Translations under genes and position numbers: made by a program
Notes under the pieces: model-generated
Database searches by the model: none
The model's input: only the letters and a program-made list of their open reading frames with translations
Told to the model about the DNA's origin: nothing
Origin: Eutypa lata
Lineage: Eukaryota; Ascomycota; Sordariomycetes; Xylariales; Diatrypaceae
Length of the DNA: 64,000 nt
Assembly: GCA_022661535.1 (NCBI GenBank)
Contig: JAKULF010000010.1
Span: 2,046,001-2,110,000, forward strand
Reading direction: 5' to 3'
Shown here: positions 11,001 to 21,699 of the stretch, one piece after another
Layout: the number at the start of each line of letters is the position of its first letter
Numbering within the stretch: position 1 is the stretch's first letter

Positions 11001-13721
11001 GTCATCCAGGACCCCGGGTGGCCATCTCTCGGGCTTCTAGATACCAATGAATTTGGGGCGTTTCATTCCACGTTGAAAAGATCCAAACATGTCATTTGGA
11101 TTGCAGAGACAGCTCCAAATCCAGAAGTACCCTCACAGTTCGGGCTGATTCAAGGCCTGGCTAGAGCACTACGGATGGAAAGGCACGACCTCGTCTTGAC
11201 AACGGTGGCCTTAGATCCCACGGATCGGGAACTAGCCTCAACGAATCTCGAAAGGGCGTTCCGGAACTTTCTCCAGGGCATACAATCAGGGTCGTACGAA
11301 CGCGAGCTAGCCCAAGTGGGCGAGTACCTAAACATCCCTCGCATCTACGAGTGCGACGAGCTCAACCAGAAAGTCCACGAGTTCACCTCCGACGCCATCG
11401 TGCTGCAACAGCGATTCGGAGAGCGGAACGTGAACCTCAAGATCCGCCAGCCTGGCCTCCTAGACACGCTCTATTTCGAAGAAGCCCCGCCCGCCAACAC
11501 CCCGCTTGCTTCGGGCGAAGTCGAAGTCGAAGTGAAGGCCGTCGGGGTGAATTTCAAAGATTGCCTTATTGCGCTCGGCCGCGTCGCCGAAGACACGCTC
11601 GGGACCGAGTGTGCGGGCGTGGTGCGGAAAGCCGGTCAGCATTGTGCGCTCAAAGCCGGCGATCGCGTGCTCGTCAGCGCCTTGGACACGTTTAAGGGGC
11701 TTATCCGATGTCCCGAGACCCTGGCTGCCAAGATACCCGATGCGATGCCATTCGCCGACGCGGGGGCACTGGTCACTAACTTTGTCACGGCATACCACTC
11801 GTTGATCGGACTAGCGAGACTGTCACCCGGCCAGTCCGTTCTAATCCATTCGGGAGCGGGGGGCACGGGGCAAGCCGCGATTCAGATTGCTCAGTTCTGC
11901 AGGGCTGACATATACACCACGGCCGGCTCGTCGAGCAAGCGCGAGTTGCTGACGTCTCTTTACGGCATCCCTCCGGAACGGATCCTGAATAGCAGGGATC
12001 TCTCCTTCGCCGAGGGAGTGAAGCGCCTCACCAACCAGAAAGGTGTCGACGTCGTGCTAAACTCGCTGGCAGGGGATGCTCTCGTCGCCTCGTGGGAGTG
12101 CATCGCCCCCTACGGCCGGTTCATCGAGATCGGAAAGAAAGACATCTTCGGGCACAACAAGCTTCCCATGTTCCAGTTCGCGCGCAACGTGTCCTTCAGC
12201 GCCGTCGATATAGGGGCCATGACCTACGAGAAGCCAGAGCTCATCCGCGAGGCCCTCACCAATATTGTCGATATGTTTCGTCGCAATATCCTGCGGACAC
12301 CGTCCCCGATGCATACGTTCCCAATTTCTCAGGTGGAAGCTGCCTTCCGGTACCTGCAGAGCGGCAGCAATGCCGGTAAAGTAGTAGTAGAAATCGACCC
12401 CGAAGAGGTCATTACGGTAGGCTTACATCGAGACCCATCCGATAACGCAATGAAGTTCTTTCTAACTCAGTTCCAGGCTTCGATCAAGTCAAAACCTCAT
12501 TGGAGTTTTAGCTCGGAAGAAAGTTTCGTCATTGCAGGTGGTTTAGGGGGGCAGGGCCGGAGCATCGCTAAGTGGATGGTCTCGCGAGGAGCCCGCCATC
12601 TTGTCCTCCTTTCGCGGTCGGGGTTACAAGACAGAAATCACGATCCCTTCATTTCTGACCTCCAGAGACAAGGTGCTGAGATCTACTGTCCTCAATGCGA
12701 TATTGCCGATGCTGCTTCTCTGCGTGCGGTAATTGGTTATTGCAAAGCCAACCTCCCACCGATCAGAGGATGCATTCAAGCTGCCATGAACATCAAGGTA
12801 GGACATGGACGTCGAATGTTAGGAATACTTGTGTGCTAATGCTAATTTGATTTGGAATAGGACATCATGTTTGAGAACATGGGCCACGACGCCTGGTCTG
12901 CGTCCCTGCGGCCGAAGGTCCTCGGATCATGGAACCTGCATCAGGAACTACCGCGGGATCTGGACTTCTTCGTCATTTTCTCCTCGGTAGCCGCCATTAT
13001 CGGGTCGCAGGGGCAGAGCAACTACGCAGCCGCCAACGCGTTCGAGGACGAGCTCGCCAAGTACCGGCTCGGCCGCGGAGAGAAAGCGGTCTCTCTGAAC
13101 CTCAGCCTCCTCGCCGGGGAGGGCTACGCGGTCGAGAACCAGAAGGCGTTGATGCAGTTCATGACCATCAAGCAGATGTTGCTGATGTCGCAGCCGGAGG
13201 TGTTCGCAATTCTAGACCACTACTGCAACAAGGCCGTTCCCGCCGGCTCTTTGGACCGCTCGCAAGTGGTGATGGGCCTCGAGATCCCTGGCGATCTGCT
13301 CGACCGAGGAAGGGAACCGTCGGCCTGGGCGCAGGAGCCGCTCTTTGCCAATCTTCACCAAATAACACCTTCGGCGACCGGTCTGCTCGACAACAACAAG
13401 AACAGAGACGATAACGGGCAGGGCGTTGGTGGTGGCCCGGGCCTGATCAAGCAGATCGAGGGCGCGGCGTCCCACACGGAGGCTGCGGGGATCCTAACGG
13501 AAGGCCTTGTCGCCAAGCTATGCCGGATCCTCTCGTTAGCACCCGACGCATTCGATCGGAACAGTCCCCTGCATACGTATGGGGTAGACTCGTTGATCGC
13601 AGTGGAATTGCGGAATTGGTTCCTGAAGGCTCTGAAAGTGGATGTGGCTGTCTTCGAAATCTTGGGCGGTGCAACAGCTACCACGCTGGGGCAAGCGGTG
13701 GTTGAGAAAATGCAGACTTAG
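5079..13721 (+). CDS. Highly reducing polyketide synthase (KS-AT-DH-cMT-ER-KR-ACP)
   Basis: Twelve exons join without frame breaks to 2,639 codons: 5079-5333, 5428-5572, 5655-5923, 5988-6418, 6485-6641, 6718-7369, 7422-8602, 8652-10316, 10377-10438, 10498-10586, 10645-12797 and 12861-13721. The KS has Cys in DTACSSS (about 5850), His in EAHGTGT (about 6320) and NIGHLEG (about 6503). The AT has GHSSGE (about 7555). The DH has H-x3-G-x4-P split by the intron at 8603 and LDSMLQ (about 9222). The C-methyltransferase has [11 protein letters not shown] (about 10068). The ER has the NADPH loop GAGGTGQAA (about 11855). The KR has GGLGGQG (about 12540) and SNYAAANAF (about 13018). The ACP has GVDSL (about 13585). 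All catalytic motifs look intact, so each cycle could give a fully reduced, optionally alpha-methylated unit. There is no thioesterase, reductase or condensation domain at the C-terminus, so release needs a partner enzyme. Layout resembles LovF-class synthases. The product is not predictable. Confidence 0.95.
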
Positions 13722-14449
13722 CTATGATGATGACGGCAAAAATGATACTAGTGGGTTGGGGACGATCTTATAGCGAGAGGGTTCACATAAGGTCTTTTCT
13801 ATCATATCCTATATCTTAGACTGGGCAAATTAACCAAGAAAGAAACCTTCATCTAACAGCAGAGGAAGCATGCCGTGATATCATAATATGTGGCATGTCC
13901 TGGAGACTGTACATCAAGTCAACCATACTCAAATTTGAAGAGCCTGTGTGTCTATTGGCTGTATCAATATAGTGTAGCCTCTACCAATAGCAAATAACTG
14001 GTTATGCGGTAGTCCAATTCATGCAGTTTCTGAGAGAAGTGAGTATCATGGGTCGACAGATCCAATAACATGTTTTCGTCTTCTACTACTTTCCGCCCAG
14101 AATTCCTCAAGCTAAGGGGATTATACCGCTCCCCGCCTGAAAGACTAGAGATAAAGGGTCAAAAGGTTGTTGTATTCGGGATGGTGGTGGCGTCTCTAGC
14201 AGACTAGCAAATATTCCACTTAAGTATGGCAGAGATCGGGTGACCTCCCCACACACCTACACTTCACTATCCATTTCAGACTAGACTCGAGTATTAGGGA
14301 GGTTAGAACCGTATATGAATAGATCTAACTAGTCAGAAAGTAATCAGATATCTATGCTGTCCCAAAAATGACCCATCAAGCAGAAAACAGTTTATTAACT
14401 AAAAACCCATGAGACGTGTTTTCCATGTATCCACGATATTATTCGGTCC
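13722..14449. other. Convergent spacer after the PKS
   Basis: AT-rich sequence lies between the 3' ends of the PKS and the hotdog thioesterase-like gene. No coding or repeat signal was recognised. Confidence 0.5.
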
Positions 14450-15625
14450 TCATAAAGCCGCCTTGTTGGAAGGACTCTTCCTGGTGTTCTTTTCCATGCT
14501 TACGATCATGGCCACATGGTGACTAAGCGCTACCAATTCCCCCTCGACATCCCTGACCAAGACTTCAAGGTCAAACCTGCCATCCTTGATCTGCTTTGAC
14601 GTGACCCGCACGGCTAGCCACCGGACGCCCTCCTCCGGCAACTTCGTCTTGACCTCCAAGTTCATCACGACGGTCGGAAGCCACACGTTCGCGTTCTGGT
14701 TCGCTTGACCGACATTCTGCTGCCCTTGGCCCTTGCGTTGGCTTTTGCCCCGGTCCTGCGGAGCTTCCAAGAGCTTCCGCAGTTCCGGCGTCACCAGGGA
14801 CGTGTGCATGTTGTACGGGAACGAATCGATGACGTACGCCAGCGCGCCCTGCGTGATGGGCTCCCCGCTCGCCAGGCAGATCCACATGTCCAGCACGCCG
14901 GGGGCCAGCGGACCGGCGCGCGGCAAGTAGAAGCGCCAGTTGCGCAGGGAGTGCATGTGCATCGCGGACGGGAGCAGCTTCGATTCCTCCCAACAGGCGT
15001 CGTCGACGGCATCGCCCGCGACCTCGAGGGCGCCGAAGTCCGGCAGCGGGGCGGGGAGCGCCGCGGCCGCGGTGGCGCTGTAGCCCGTGGGCAGCGAGAG
15101 GCCCGTGAACGCGCGCAGGTTCGTGCAGGTCGCGTAGGCGAGCACGGTGCGGCGCGAGACGGAGGCCGTGACCCACGGCGCTCGTGGAAGGAGTCCGCCC
15201 TGCCAGAGGGTGAGCTGGAGCGTGGACAGCTGTCCGGCCAGCTTCACGTCCTCGATGGTGACGACGGCGGGTCCGACGGCCGTCCGGTTCGGGTACTCGA
15301 AGTGCGCGGTAAGCGTGTCGGGCTGGCCGCGCGACGATAAATGGGCGCTGGCTGCGGCGAGCATGCACGAGGCTGTGTAGCCGCCATTGACCACTGGATT
15401 CAGGTCATGAGGTCAGAACTTAGAAGGGAATCCAACTACCAAATACGGCATGTTGCCCCAGAGCGAAGGAGTGCGATGAGATGAAATGAGATGAGTTTGG
15501 CTCGTACCTGCGCCAATGCGGAAAGTGTCATGGAGATTGACTCTATAAGTGTGTGAATCTAGTCTCTCCACCTTGGTCGCTTCGTGGAAGGAGACGCTAG
15601 CCCGTTCTACTACATTAGAGGCCAT
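14450..15625 (-). CDS. Acyl-CoA thioesterase-like protein (double hotdog, 4HBT_3 type)
   Basis: Two minus-strand exons, 15508-15625 and 14450-15393, give 353 codons. The intron opens GTACGA and ends CCAG, restoring the codon for Val ahead of VNGGYTASCMLAAASAHL. This is the beginning of the first hotdog helix in the TesB-like thioesterase superfamily. The second hotdog begins near DMWICLASGEPITQGALAYVIDSF cut into the usual DxW...A..D pattern, where the family keeps its conserved Asp. The C-terminus ends with a short basic tail. Such proteins hydrolyse acyl-CoA or acyl-ACP thioesters and occur in several fungal HR-PKS clusters. The gene is convergent with the PKS and GC-rich like it. It may edit or release the chain, which makes it a second thioesterase beside the FSH1-type one. 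An in-frame ATG at 15670 would add 15 residues, and I prefer 15625 because the domain starts soon after it. Confidence 0.8.
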
Positions 15626-16347
15626 ACTTAGCGCAAGAACATGCCTTGCTGTCAGATAAGTATGGCCCATCTAATTAGCTTAAGTACAGCGATCTAGTTC
15701 TTGCCCTTGTTCTTACATATGACGGTACGACTGGAATAAAACGAAATGTTATTATGTCGGTCTTTCACCCTGGTGAAAAGAATCTCGCAGCACTATTTGC
15801 TTATCTCAGTAATTTTCGCTTCAACCTGACTGCAACGCTAACTAAAGCCTTCCGTACGTGACTTTACGAAGTAGCCAACCCAAAGACGACTAGGTAGAGT
15901 GGTCAAAGCTCCTACAGACCACAGTGGTCCGCCGGACAGGTGATAACTAACAGCTGCATCGGAAAAAGTAAGGTGTGAAAGCAGGGTACAAATAGCATTA
16001 ACTAATTACTTCAAAACTCAGGCATTTATCGTGTCTAGGGACTTTGCATTATACACATTCTTACAGTTTGTAGTTAACCTTTACCTTCAAAAGTGTAAGC
16101 TAAATAATCCCATACTTTATATGAGTTACTATCTTTTACAAAAATACTGTATGATAACAACCTTAGCCCTCCTTTTATGGACCAACAGGTAAAGAAAAGC
16201 CCTGTTGCATTTTAAACGTGTATCATGTCTCTTCGTTCGATACACCGAGGTGTCTTCCTTTGGTTCAAATAACCTTCAACTCGCCGGGGACATATTTTCG
16301 ATTGGATTGATTGCATATATACATTTTATCAGCATGACCCTTCCCCA
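15626..16347. other. Intergenic, likely cluster edge
   Basis: This is a spacer of about 720 bp between the thioesterase-like gene and the mannosyltransferase gene. No open frame with a recognisable product was found. The genes beyond this point have no evident polyketide role, so the cluster probably ends here. Confidence 0.4.
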
Positions 16348-18038
16348 TCATGACAACGACTCGTTCCATGGCCGCCAGCTCTGGTCTTCCCACGTGGGCA
16401 CGCATTTTACGGTCTCCGGGGGTTGCTCAACCCACTGTATTATGCTCCTATCTTCTCTGTCCTCTCCTGGCTCGGTCCACCACCACGACGTATACCCCTT
16501 CAGGTCCTTGATCTTCTTCGCCGCCTCGTCCGAGTACTCCAGGTTGACTGAGGGCACAACCGCGATCCGCCCGTAGCCAGCCCTCCACAGGTCCTTGCAG
16601 AACAGCGTTGGCTCCCCACTGTAGCACTCGCCTTTCTTCGGCGACCGAAACCCTACTGCTTTCTGCTTGTTCCCATCCCCCCCGGAAGAAGGGGCGTCCC
16701 CGCCACCGCTGGCGAGTGGCGACGGCGGCAGCGGTGGTGGTAGCCCGAGCAGGGGCCCGGCACCGAACACGGCGAGCCCGTTCCAGCACGCGTACACCTG
16801 GAAAGGGAGCTTCTTATTGTATCTATCCCTGGTAGCCGCGTCGTTCCAGAACAGGTTCCACGCGCTGTTCCAGCTGGCGTCCTCCGGCGGGATGTCGAAG
16901 AAGAGGCCACCCTGCAGCGTCCGCGCGACCCACTGCAACAACATTCGAAGTTAGCTACTACTGCCTACTTCTCTTCTTCGCAGATGAAACCTAGCGACGA
17001 TTCAAGGAGGAAGAGACTCTGAGCCACGTTTTCTAGGAGCAAATACTGGGTACATGTTCCCGTTGACAGAGAAATAAAAGTACCCTCAACGGAGACAAGA
17101 CATGCTAGATAGGGGGTACAACAACAAATAAAGTTACTTACGACGTCGTAGAAGGTGGGATCCCGCCCGACGTACGTCCAGTCCATCCCGCACGTCATGT
17201 GCGCGGATTGGAACAGGCGCTGGTGCACTAGCTCCAGGATATCCGTCACGCAGGGAGCCACGTCGTTGAGGAAGATGATCGATGTGCTCGCGCTACCTGT
17301 CGGCCAGGTAGTGCTTGACGATGACGATGACAATGCTGAAGCGGGGACGGACGAGGGCGAGATCAGGGGCAGCAGCGCCATGTTGCGGAGCTGCGCCAGC
17401 TTCGCGATCCGGTCCCCGGCTGCCGGGTCGATCGCGCTCGACTGGAGTGCATAGTAGGCGATACCCAGCCTCTCCATCTCCGGGCGGAGGGCCCTGAGGA
17501 CCTCGTAGGTGCCGTCGTCCTCCGAGTTCCCCTCCACGATAGACAGTGCGCACGACGCCGGCCCTAGAAACTTGATCGCCTCGACTATGGATCCGAGGAG
17601 GCGGGGCACGACGCCGATGGACTGGCGTAGGTCCAGTGCGAAGAAATACTTTAACTCGTAGTAATGATCAGCTCTGCTGGAGGTGTCTGCTTGCAGGTAC
17701 TCGTATCGACTGGTAGCTAGAGATGGGCATTCCAGGATCGGAAGTGTCGTGTTTGCCGGATGGAGAATAGCTTGTACGTAGGGAATCAGGTGCCCAGGTA
17801 AAGCTACATCGCTCGAGTCTCCTGGGTGCACTGAGGAATTCTGGTCTCCATTACTGTAGCTATTGACTATAGAATTATTAGTATTAGCAATGTCATAACC
17901 ATATGTGAGTGGTGACAGACAATCTAGGTGCTGCGATACCAGTCGCCATTCACCCCATCTTTCGGATCCCGCCCACAATACCAAGGCAATAAGGAAGAGG
18001 CAAGTGGCCTGAACAAAAGCTAACAATGAGCGTCTCAT
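16348..18038 (-). CDS. CAP59/CMT1-type alpha-1,3-mannosyltransferase-like protein
   Basis: Two minus-strand exons, 17142-18038 and 16348-16932, give 493 codons. A short cytosolic N-terminus (MRRS) is followed by a hydrophobic signal-anchor (residues about 4-22), as in type II Golgi glycosyltransferases. The catalytic region has FFALDLRQ, a long segment on SIVEGNSEDDGTYEVL, then FLNDVAPCVTDILEL, MTCGMDW, YACWNGLAVF, and a C-terminal FCKDLW...RIAVVPSV stretch. These are the hallmarks of the cryptococcal mannosyltransferase family (CAP59_mtransfer), which adds alpha-1,3-mannose to glycans. A low-complexity Pro/Gly insert precedes the FRSPKKGEC motif. Acceptor substrate is unknown. The ATG at 18038 is chosen because it puts the signal-anchor at the N-terminus. 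The upstream in-frame extension is proline/serine-rich and opens outside the conserved part. Confidence 0.85.
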
Positions 18039-18544
18039 TTCGAATTTAGAGTATGAGGAAGAGGAGAGGAAAAAGGGGGAGGGTGGTGGGCTCCCAGCAT
18101 GATTCCAGGACGGCCTCGGCTTGTGGGCTGGAAGTAACAAGTCTTCATAACGAACATTCTTATATTAAGAAATGTTGGTTTAAAATCCACTTATATAAGG
18201 AGTTATTATACGGAAGACGACCGAAAGAAAGCAGGGTTTCTGATCCGGATTGTTGGTTGTCGCAGCCAATAGGATAGGGTATCCTAACCGCCGCGCCACT
18301 CGGCCCGGTCAAGACACACCTGGACCCCTGAAGCCCGACCTATGTGTCCACCGTAACGCAAGTGGAGACCTTGTTCGGCACCATCCTGTTTGGCTAATTG
18401 TGCCTTCTCCCAATAACTAACGACGATAGTTACAACAATGTAGCCGCGCGATGAGGCGCACTTACCACCCGCTCCATCCCCGTTGCAACGGCATTGAGCT
18501 CGTCCAACAGGAACAGCAGCAGCAGCAACAGCAGCAGAGACGCA
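18039..18544. other. Intergenic with tRNA-like fragment
   Basis: This spacer lies between a minus-strand gene start and a plus-strand gene start. On the minus strand, between about 18310 and 18230, it holds a stretch beginning GGGCCGAGTGGCGCGGCGG that looks like the 5' half of a tRNA gene (A-box-like). It does not fold into a complete cloverleaf by hand. Confidence 0.35.
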
Positions 18545-19502
18545 ATGGAAGCCCATAATATCTTGAAATTCCGAGCCGTCACTACCCAGATGTCTACATG
18601 TAGGTATTACGACGGCGATCCTTCGAATGTCCGGACAGCCGATCCCGGGTATAACTGTCGCGTGGACATCTCCAGGGGCCTATGGGGTTTTTGTCCTACG
18701 ACCGTGATATCCGCGAACGACTGCGGTATGGCTGGGGCTTGCGTCGACGAGGGTACATGTTCGAGCGTATGTGGGCTCAGCGGCGCCGCCGCTACGACGT
18801 TCTCCTGGCAATTAGAACCCACCTCTTCCTGGACTTCTCGAGGATTGGTCGGATTGATGCTGATATTAAAAACCTCTAATATTGAACAGCACTGAATCGG
18901 ACGCCCCATATTGCTCCACCGCCCTCTTGGACGCGGGCGTAGATCAGACGTTCTCATACATCGCCTGCGGCCAATGGCCGACGACGGAGACCCTCCTGGC
19001 TGCGCCGACGGCTACGTCAATGACAATAACTTCGACGGGGGCGGCTTCCACTGCGTCGACGGATGCCACTAGCACCTCAACGACAGAGTCAACTCCTTCT
19101 CGGGCAATATCACCAACGCCCCAGCCTAACACGGCCAACTCGCCATCACAGCAACAACCGACGGCTTCGGTGCCGGTCGAGCCAGAATCATCTTCCGGCC
19201 CACCAACAAATCTTGGCGGGATTATCGGCGGCGTTCTCGGTGGGCTTGCCCTCATCTGTGCCACTGTTTTGGGCGTAGTGTACCTACGGCGGAGTCTACA
19301 GCGCCGTGAAAGTAACAACGATGAGTCGTCTCACCCTCCTTCCAACGTCACGGAACCACCAAAGGAGCAATTGCCACAGTACGTGCCTCCACAGGCACCT
19401 TTAGTAAGCCAGTCTAGACACCAAATAGCGCCTGTGGAAATTTATTCCAGCCCAGTGACCCAGCAGAGTGGTGAAGTGGCAGAGCTTCAAGGCCGATGGT
19501 AG
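18545..19502 (+). CDS. Single-TM surface protein with Cys-rich ectodomain and Ser/Thr stalk
   Basis: The proposed exons are 18545-18807 and 18890-19502, 291 codons. The N-terminal part is cysteine-rich (CRYYDGDPS, GYNCRVD, GFCPTT, NDCGMAGACVDEGTC, then CG and PYCST) and matches the general pattern of fungal secreted Cys-rich ectodomains. A Ser/Thr/Pro-rich stalk follows, then one membrane helix (GGIIGGVLGGLALICATVLG) with a basic stop-transfer RRSLQRR and a proline-rich cytosolic tail, as in Mid2/WSC-like wall sensors. The intron has no fitting GT donor that keeps the conserved TTFSC pattern. A GC donor at 18808 with the CTAAT branch and CAG acceptor at 18889 does. A GT at 18799 is the frame-compatible alternative. 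No signal peptide is seen at this start, so a 5' exon may be missing. Function unknown. Confidence 0.65.
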
Positions 19503-20549
19503 TCACACGAGTGACTACCAATGGGGTTGATATTCTAGGCGCAATAGAAGTGTGACAAGAAAGTTGCTGATGTGGTAGATAGAGTAAATACAAAGTTAAT
19601 CAGTAGCTTCATACTTATAGATAATTCAAGGCATATTATGGAAAGAAACATTTGCGTGGGTCAGGATCAAAGTGACTAGGCCCTTTAATATTGGTCTGGA
19701 AGCGCATCTATGGACAATTAAGTCACCTTCGAAACTAAATAATAAAGACATCATGGATCTACATAGCTTAGCTTAGGTATCTTATGAACTTATGAGGTTG
19801 CTTATCTGTTTAAATGTTTCAGAGACAGCAGAGGATCCCGTCGCGTATTTTTATTTCGTGATAGTAATTAATTTTTCCTTCCGGTTATTACAAATACAGT
19901 ATGCGTGGCGGTGCTAGGCACACATTAGGTTACTTTCCTATTCAGGTGATTGATTCAATTTGCTCGCCGTCGAGTTGTAGCCACTTACCTCCGGCCGTTA
20001 TAACCATTAACATACAGGTGTAGATCCGGAAGCTGTAGAAGTGCCCTGCTTCTCTTCCTGATAAAGGGGTAGGTCTGTAGGTTGCAGCCGCCGTACACCC
20101 GTTGCCACCACCTAGCTGCTCCCACCACTGAGCAGCTAACGAGTCTATTAGCGGCCATGATAGGCCCGGTATATGTGCGAACATACCTGTATATTAGCAA
20201 AACGAAGGCTTATTGTGCCGCTGCGGGACCACGGTAGCCCTACGTATCCCGAGGTCTAGGGTCTCAAAGGTATTACTAGTAAATAGCTTTCATTAATAGT
20301 TGTAAGTGAATATTATGATAATCTTCTGCCTTGAGTACACAAGGCAGAAATGTAGTTAAAGCTCAATAGTTTAGAAGTTCTCCTGTCAACCTCGCACATG
20401 CTCAACCCAGCTATCCTTGCTACCGTTTGATCCCCCCTGGCTAAAGCGAAAAGCACCGCAGAGTCCCATATCAAGCCATACGTAGAAGTCAATTATGCCC
20501 TGCTTCATTCAAATCATCACAGCTTCCGCATCCCACCGTGAAAGGGCCC
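19503..20549. other. Intergenic, no supported gene
   Basis: About 1 kb of AT-rich spacer. A minus-strand open frame around 19942-20184 shows no domain, and its composition does not differ from the spacer, so I do not call it. Confidence 0.45.
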
Positions 20550-21641
20550 TCACGAATGAACCCTGGACGTTCGCCTCATCCTTACAAGGAGGCGCTTTTC
20601 GTGGTTCTCCCGAAGGACCAGGAGCTCATCTGCCACCCCCTTGCCCACGTCTCTCCATTGGTCTTCCCCTCCCTTGGTCTCGGCCTCGTGCCTCGCAATT
20701 GTCGTAATATCGAAACAGTGTCCTACCCACACTCCCCTAGAGATATTGGTCGTGTCCTCGAAACCAATGTCTGGTGAAGTCGACCAACATATGCGTGCTA
20801 TTACTACGTGGCCAAAGCCAAGGAGGTCAATGTCGGAGCCATGAATACATTCCGGGCTGCGGGCAATGGATTCCGCGCGGACGAACTCCTTCGTCGTTAG
20901 ATTTCGAAGAATCCATGACTGGTCTCGCAGAAAGTAGGTTGTGCGGTCAACGTATATCTCATTCTGTACCAACTTAAACATGGGATCATTCAGTAGACTT
21001 CGTTCCTTGGGAATATATCTTATGCCGAATTCCCCTTTGGGTCCACAACTCCAGTTTTCGCTCTGGGAGAAGCAGCTGACTGCAAAAAAGTAGTGGTTCA
21101 TCACAGAATTTGGTATGCGTGTCGCAATCAACCGCATCTGCTCACTCTGTTCTGTTGAAAGTAACCCAGGGGTGTAATCTCCAGGTTTAGTATACTCCCC
21201 TCGGAACATAATGTTCTTGCCTGCCCATTGCCCCAGAGTTGACTCGTGATAGTCGTGAATATAGTGACGACCAATGCTCCAGTAGTGTCGATTCGTGAGA
21301 GCAAAGCAGAGGGAATCACCGATATGTTCAAATTGGGAGAAGATAAGGCAATGCAATTCCGTGGGAAGATTGGATAGTGTGACGCCGTAGTTGGTATGGA
21401 CCTTATCATTGCGGTATCCATATTTAGAGCCTACTACCCTCGGATGTTGTGAGTAGTTGGCAAGGACATTGCTTTTGGAGTCTTGCTCTGTGTAGCCTTC
21501 GACCTGTTTTTTCTTAGGTGATGTCTTGCCGCCAGTACCGTCTTGGGGCTCTATTGTTTGAGGTGGGATAGCCTTATAAACAGCCAGGTTCGGTGGTGGA
21601 ATGGGGACAGCAAGTAGGTTTACGAGACGCATGGCACTCAT
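20550..21641 (-). CDS. F-box-like hypothetical protein
   Basis: A single open frame of 363 codons runs from the first in-frame ATG at 21641 (MSAMRLVNLL). After a charged, lysine-rich linker, an F-box-like stretch is seen: LSNLPTELHCLIFSQF followed by SLCFALTNRHYW, the usual L-P-E-L...I...L/C...A..N..W pattern. The remainder is a conserved-looking but unclassified C-terminal region with aromatic motifs. F-box proteins recruit substrates to SCF ubiquitin ligases through Skp1. Fungal genomes carry many such short paralogues of unknown target. The 5' end lies directly beside the point where the acetyltransferase remnant on the other strand begins to show homology, which suggests a rearrangement. 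It may therefore be intact, or have lost its natural 5' end. Confidence 0.6.
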   Translation of the reverse strand: MSAMRLVNLLAVPIPPPNLAVYKAIPPQTIEPQDGTGGKTSPKKKQVEGYTEQDSKSNVLANYSQHPRVVGSKYGYRNDKVHTNYGVTLSNLPTELHCLIFSQFEHIGDSLCFALTNRHYWSIGRHYIHDYHESTLGQWAGKNIMFRGEYTKPGDYTPGLLSTEQSEQMRLIATRIPNSVMNHYFFAVSCFSQSENWSCGPKGEFGIRYIPKERSLLNDPMFKLVQNEIYVDRTTYFLRDQSWILRNLTTKEFVRAESIARSPECIHGSDIDLLGFGHVVIARICWSTSPDIGFEDTTNISRGVWVGHCFDITTIARHEAETKGGEDQWRDVGKGVADELLVLRENHEKRLLVRMRRTSRVHS

Positions 21642-21699
21642 TCCTACCACGCGTTGTTTCCGAATTCTTAGGTCTCCAGCTCGCGATATATCCTCTCGA

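Noticed and set aside
11351..11805. Alternative frames in the ER region of the PKS
   Set aside because: They are antisense or frame-shifted shadows rich in Arg and Ser with no family motifs. The main frame has an intact ER domain.
14571..15368. Long alternative frames on both strands inside the hotdog thioesterase-like gene
   Set aside because: They are arginine/alanine-rich shadows of a GC-rich coding region. Only the frame with the family motifs and a consistent intron was kept.
5079..15625. Link between the HR-PKS and the zearalenone-lactonase-like gene as one resorcylic-lactone pathway
   Set aside because: Resorcylic acid lactones need a non-reducing PKS partner, which is absent. The two loci are more than 30 kb apart with unrelated genes such as SRP54 between them.
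19942..20184. 80-codon minus-strand frame in a spacer
   Set aside because: It has no similarity I recognise, no signal peptide and no neighbours to splice to.
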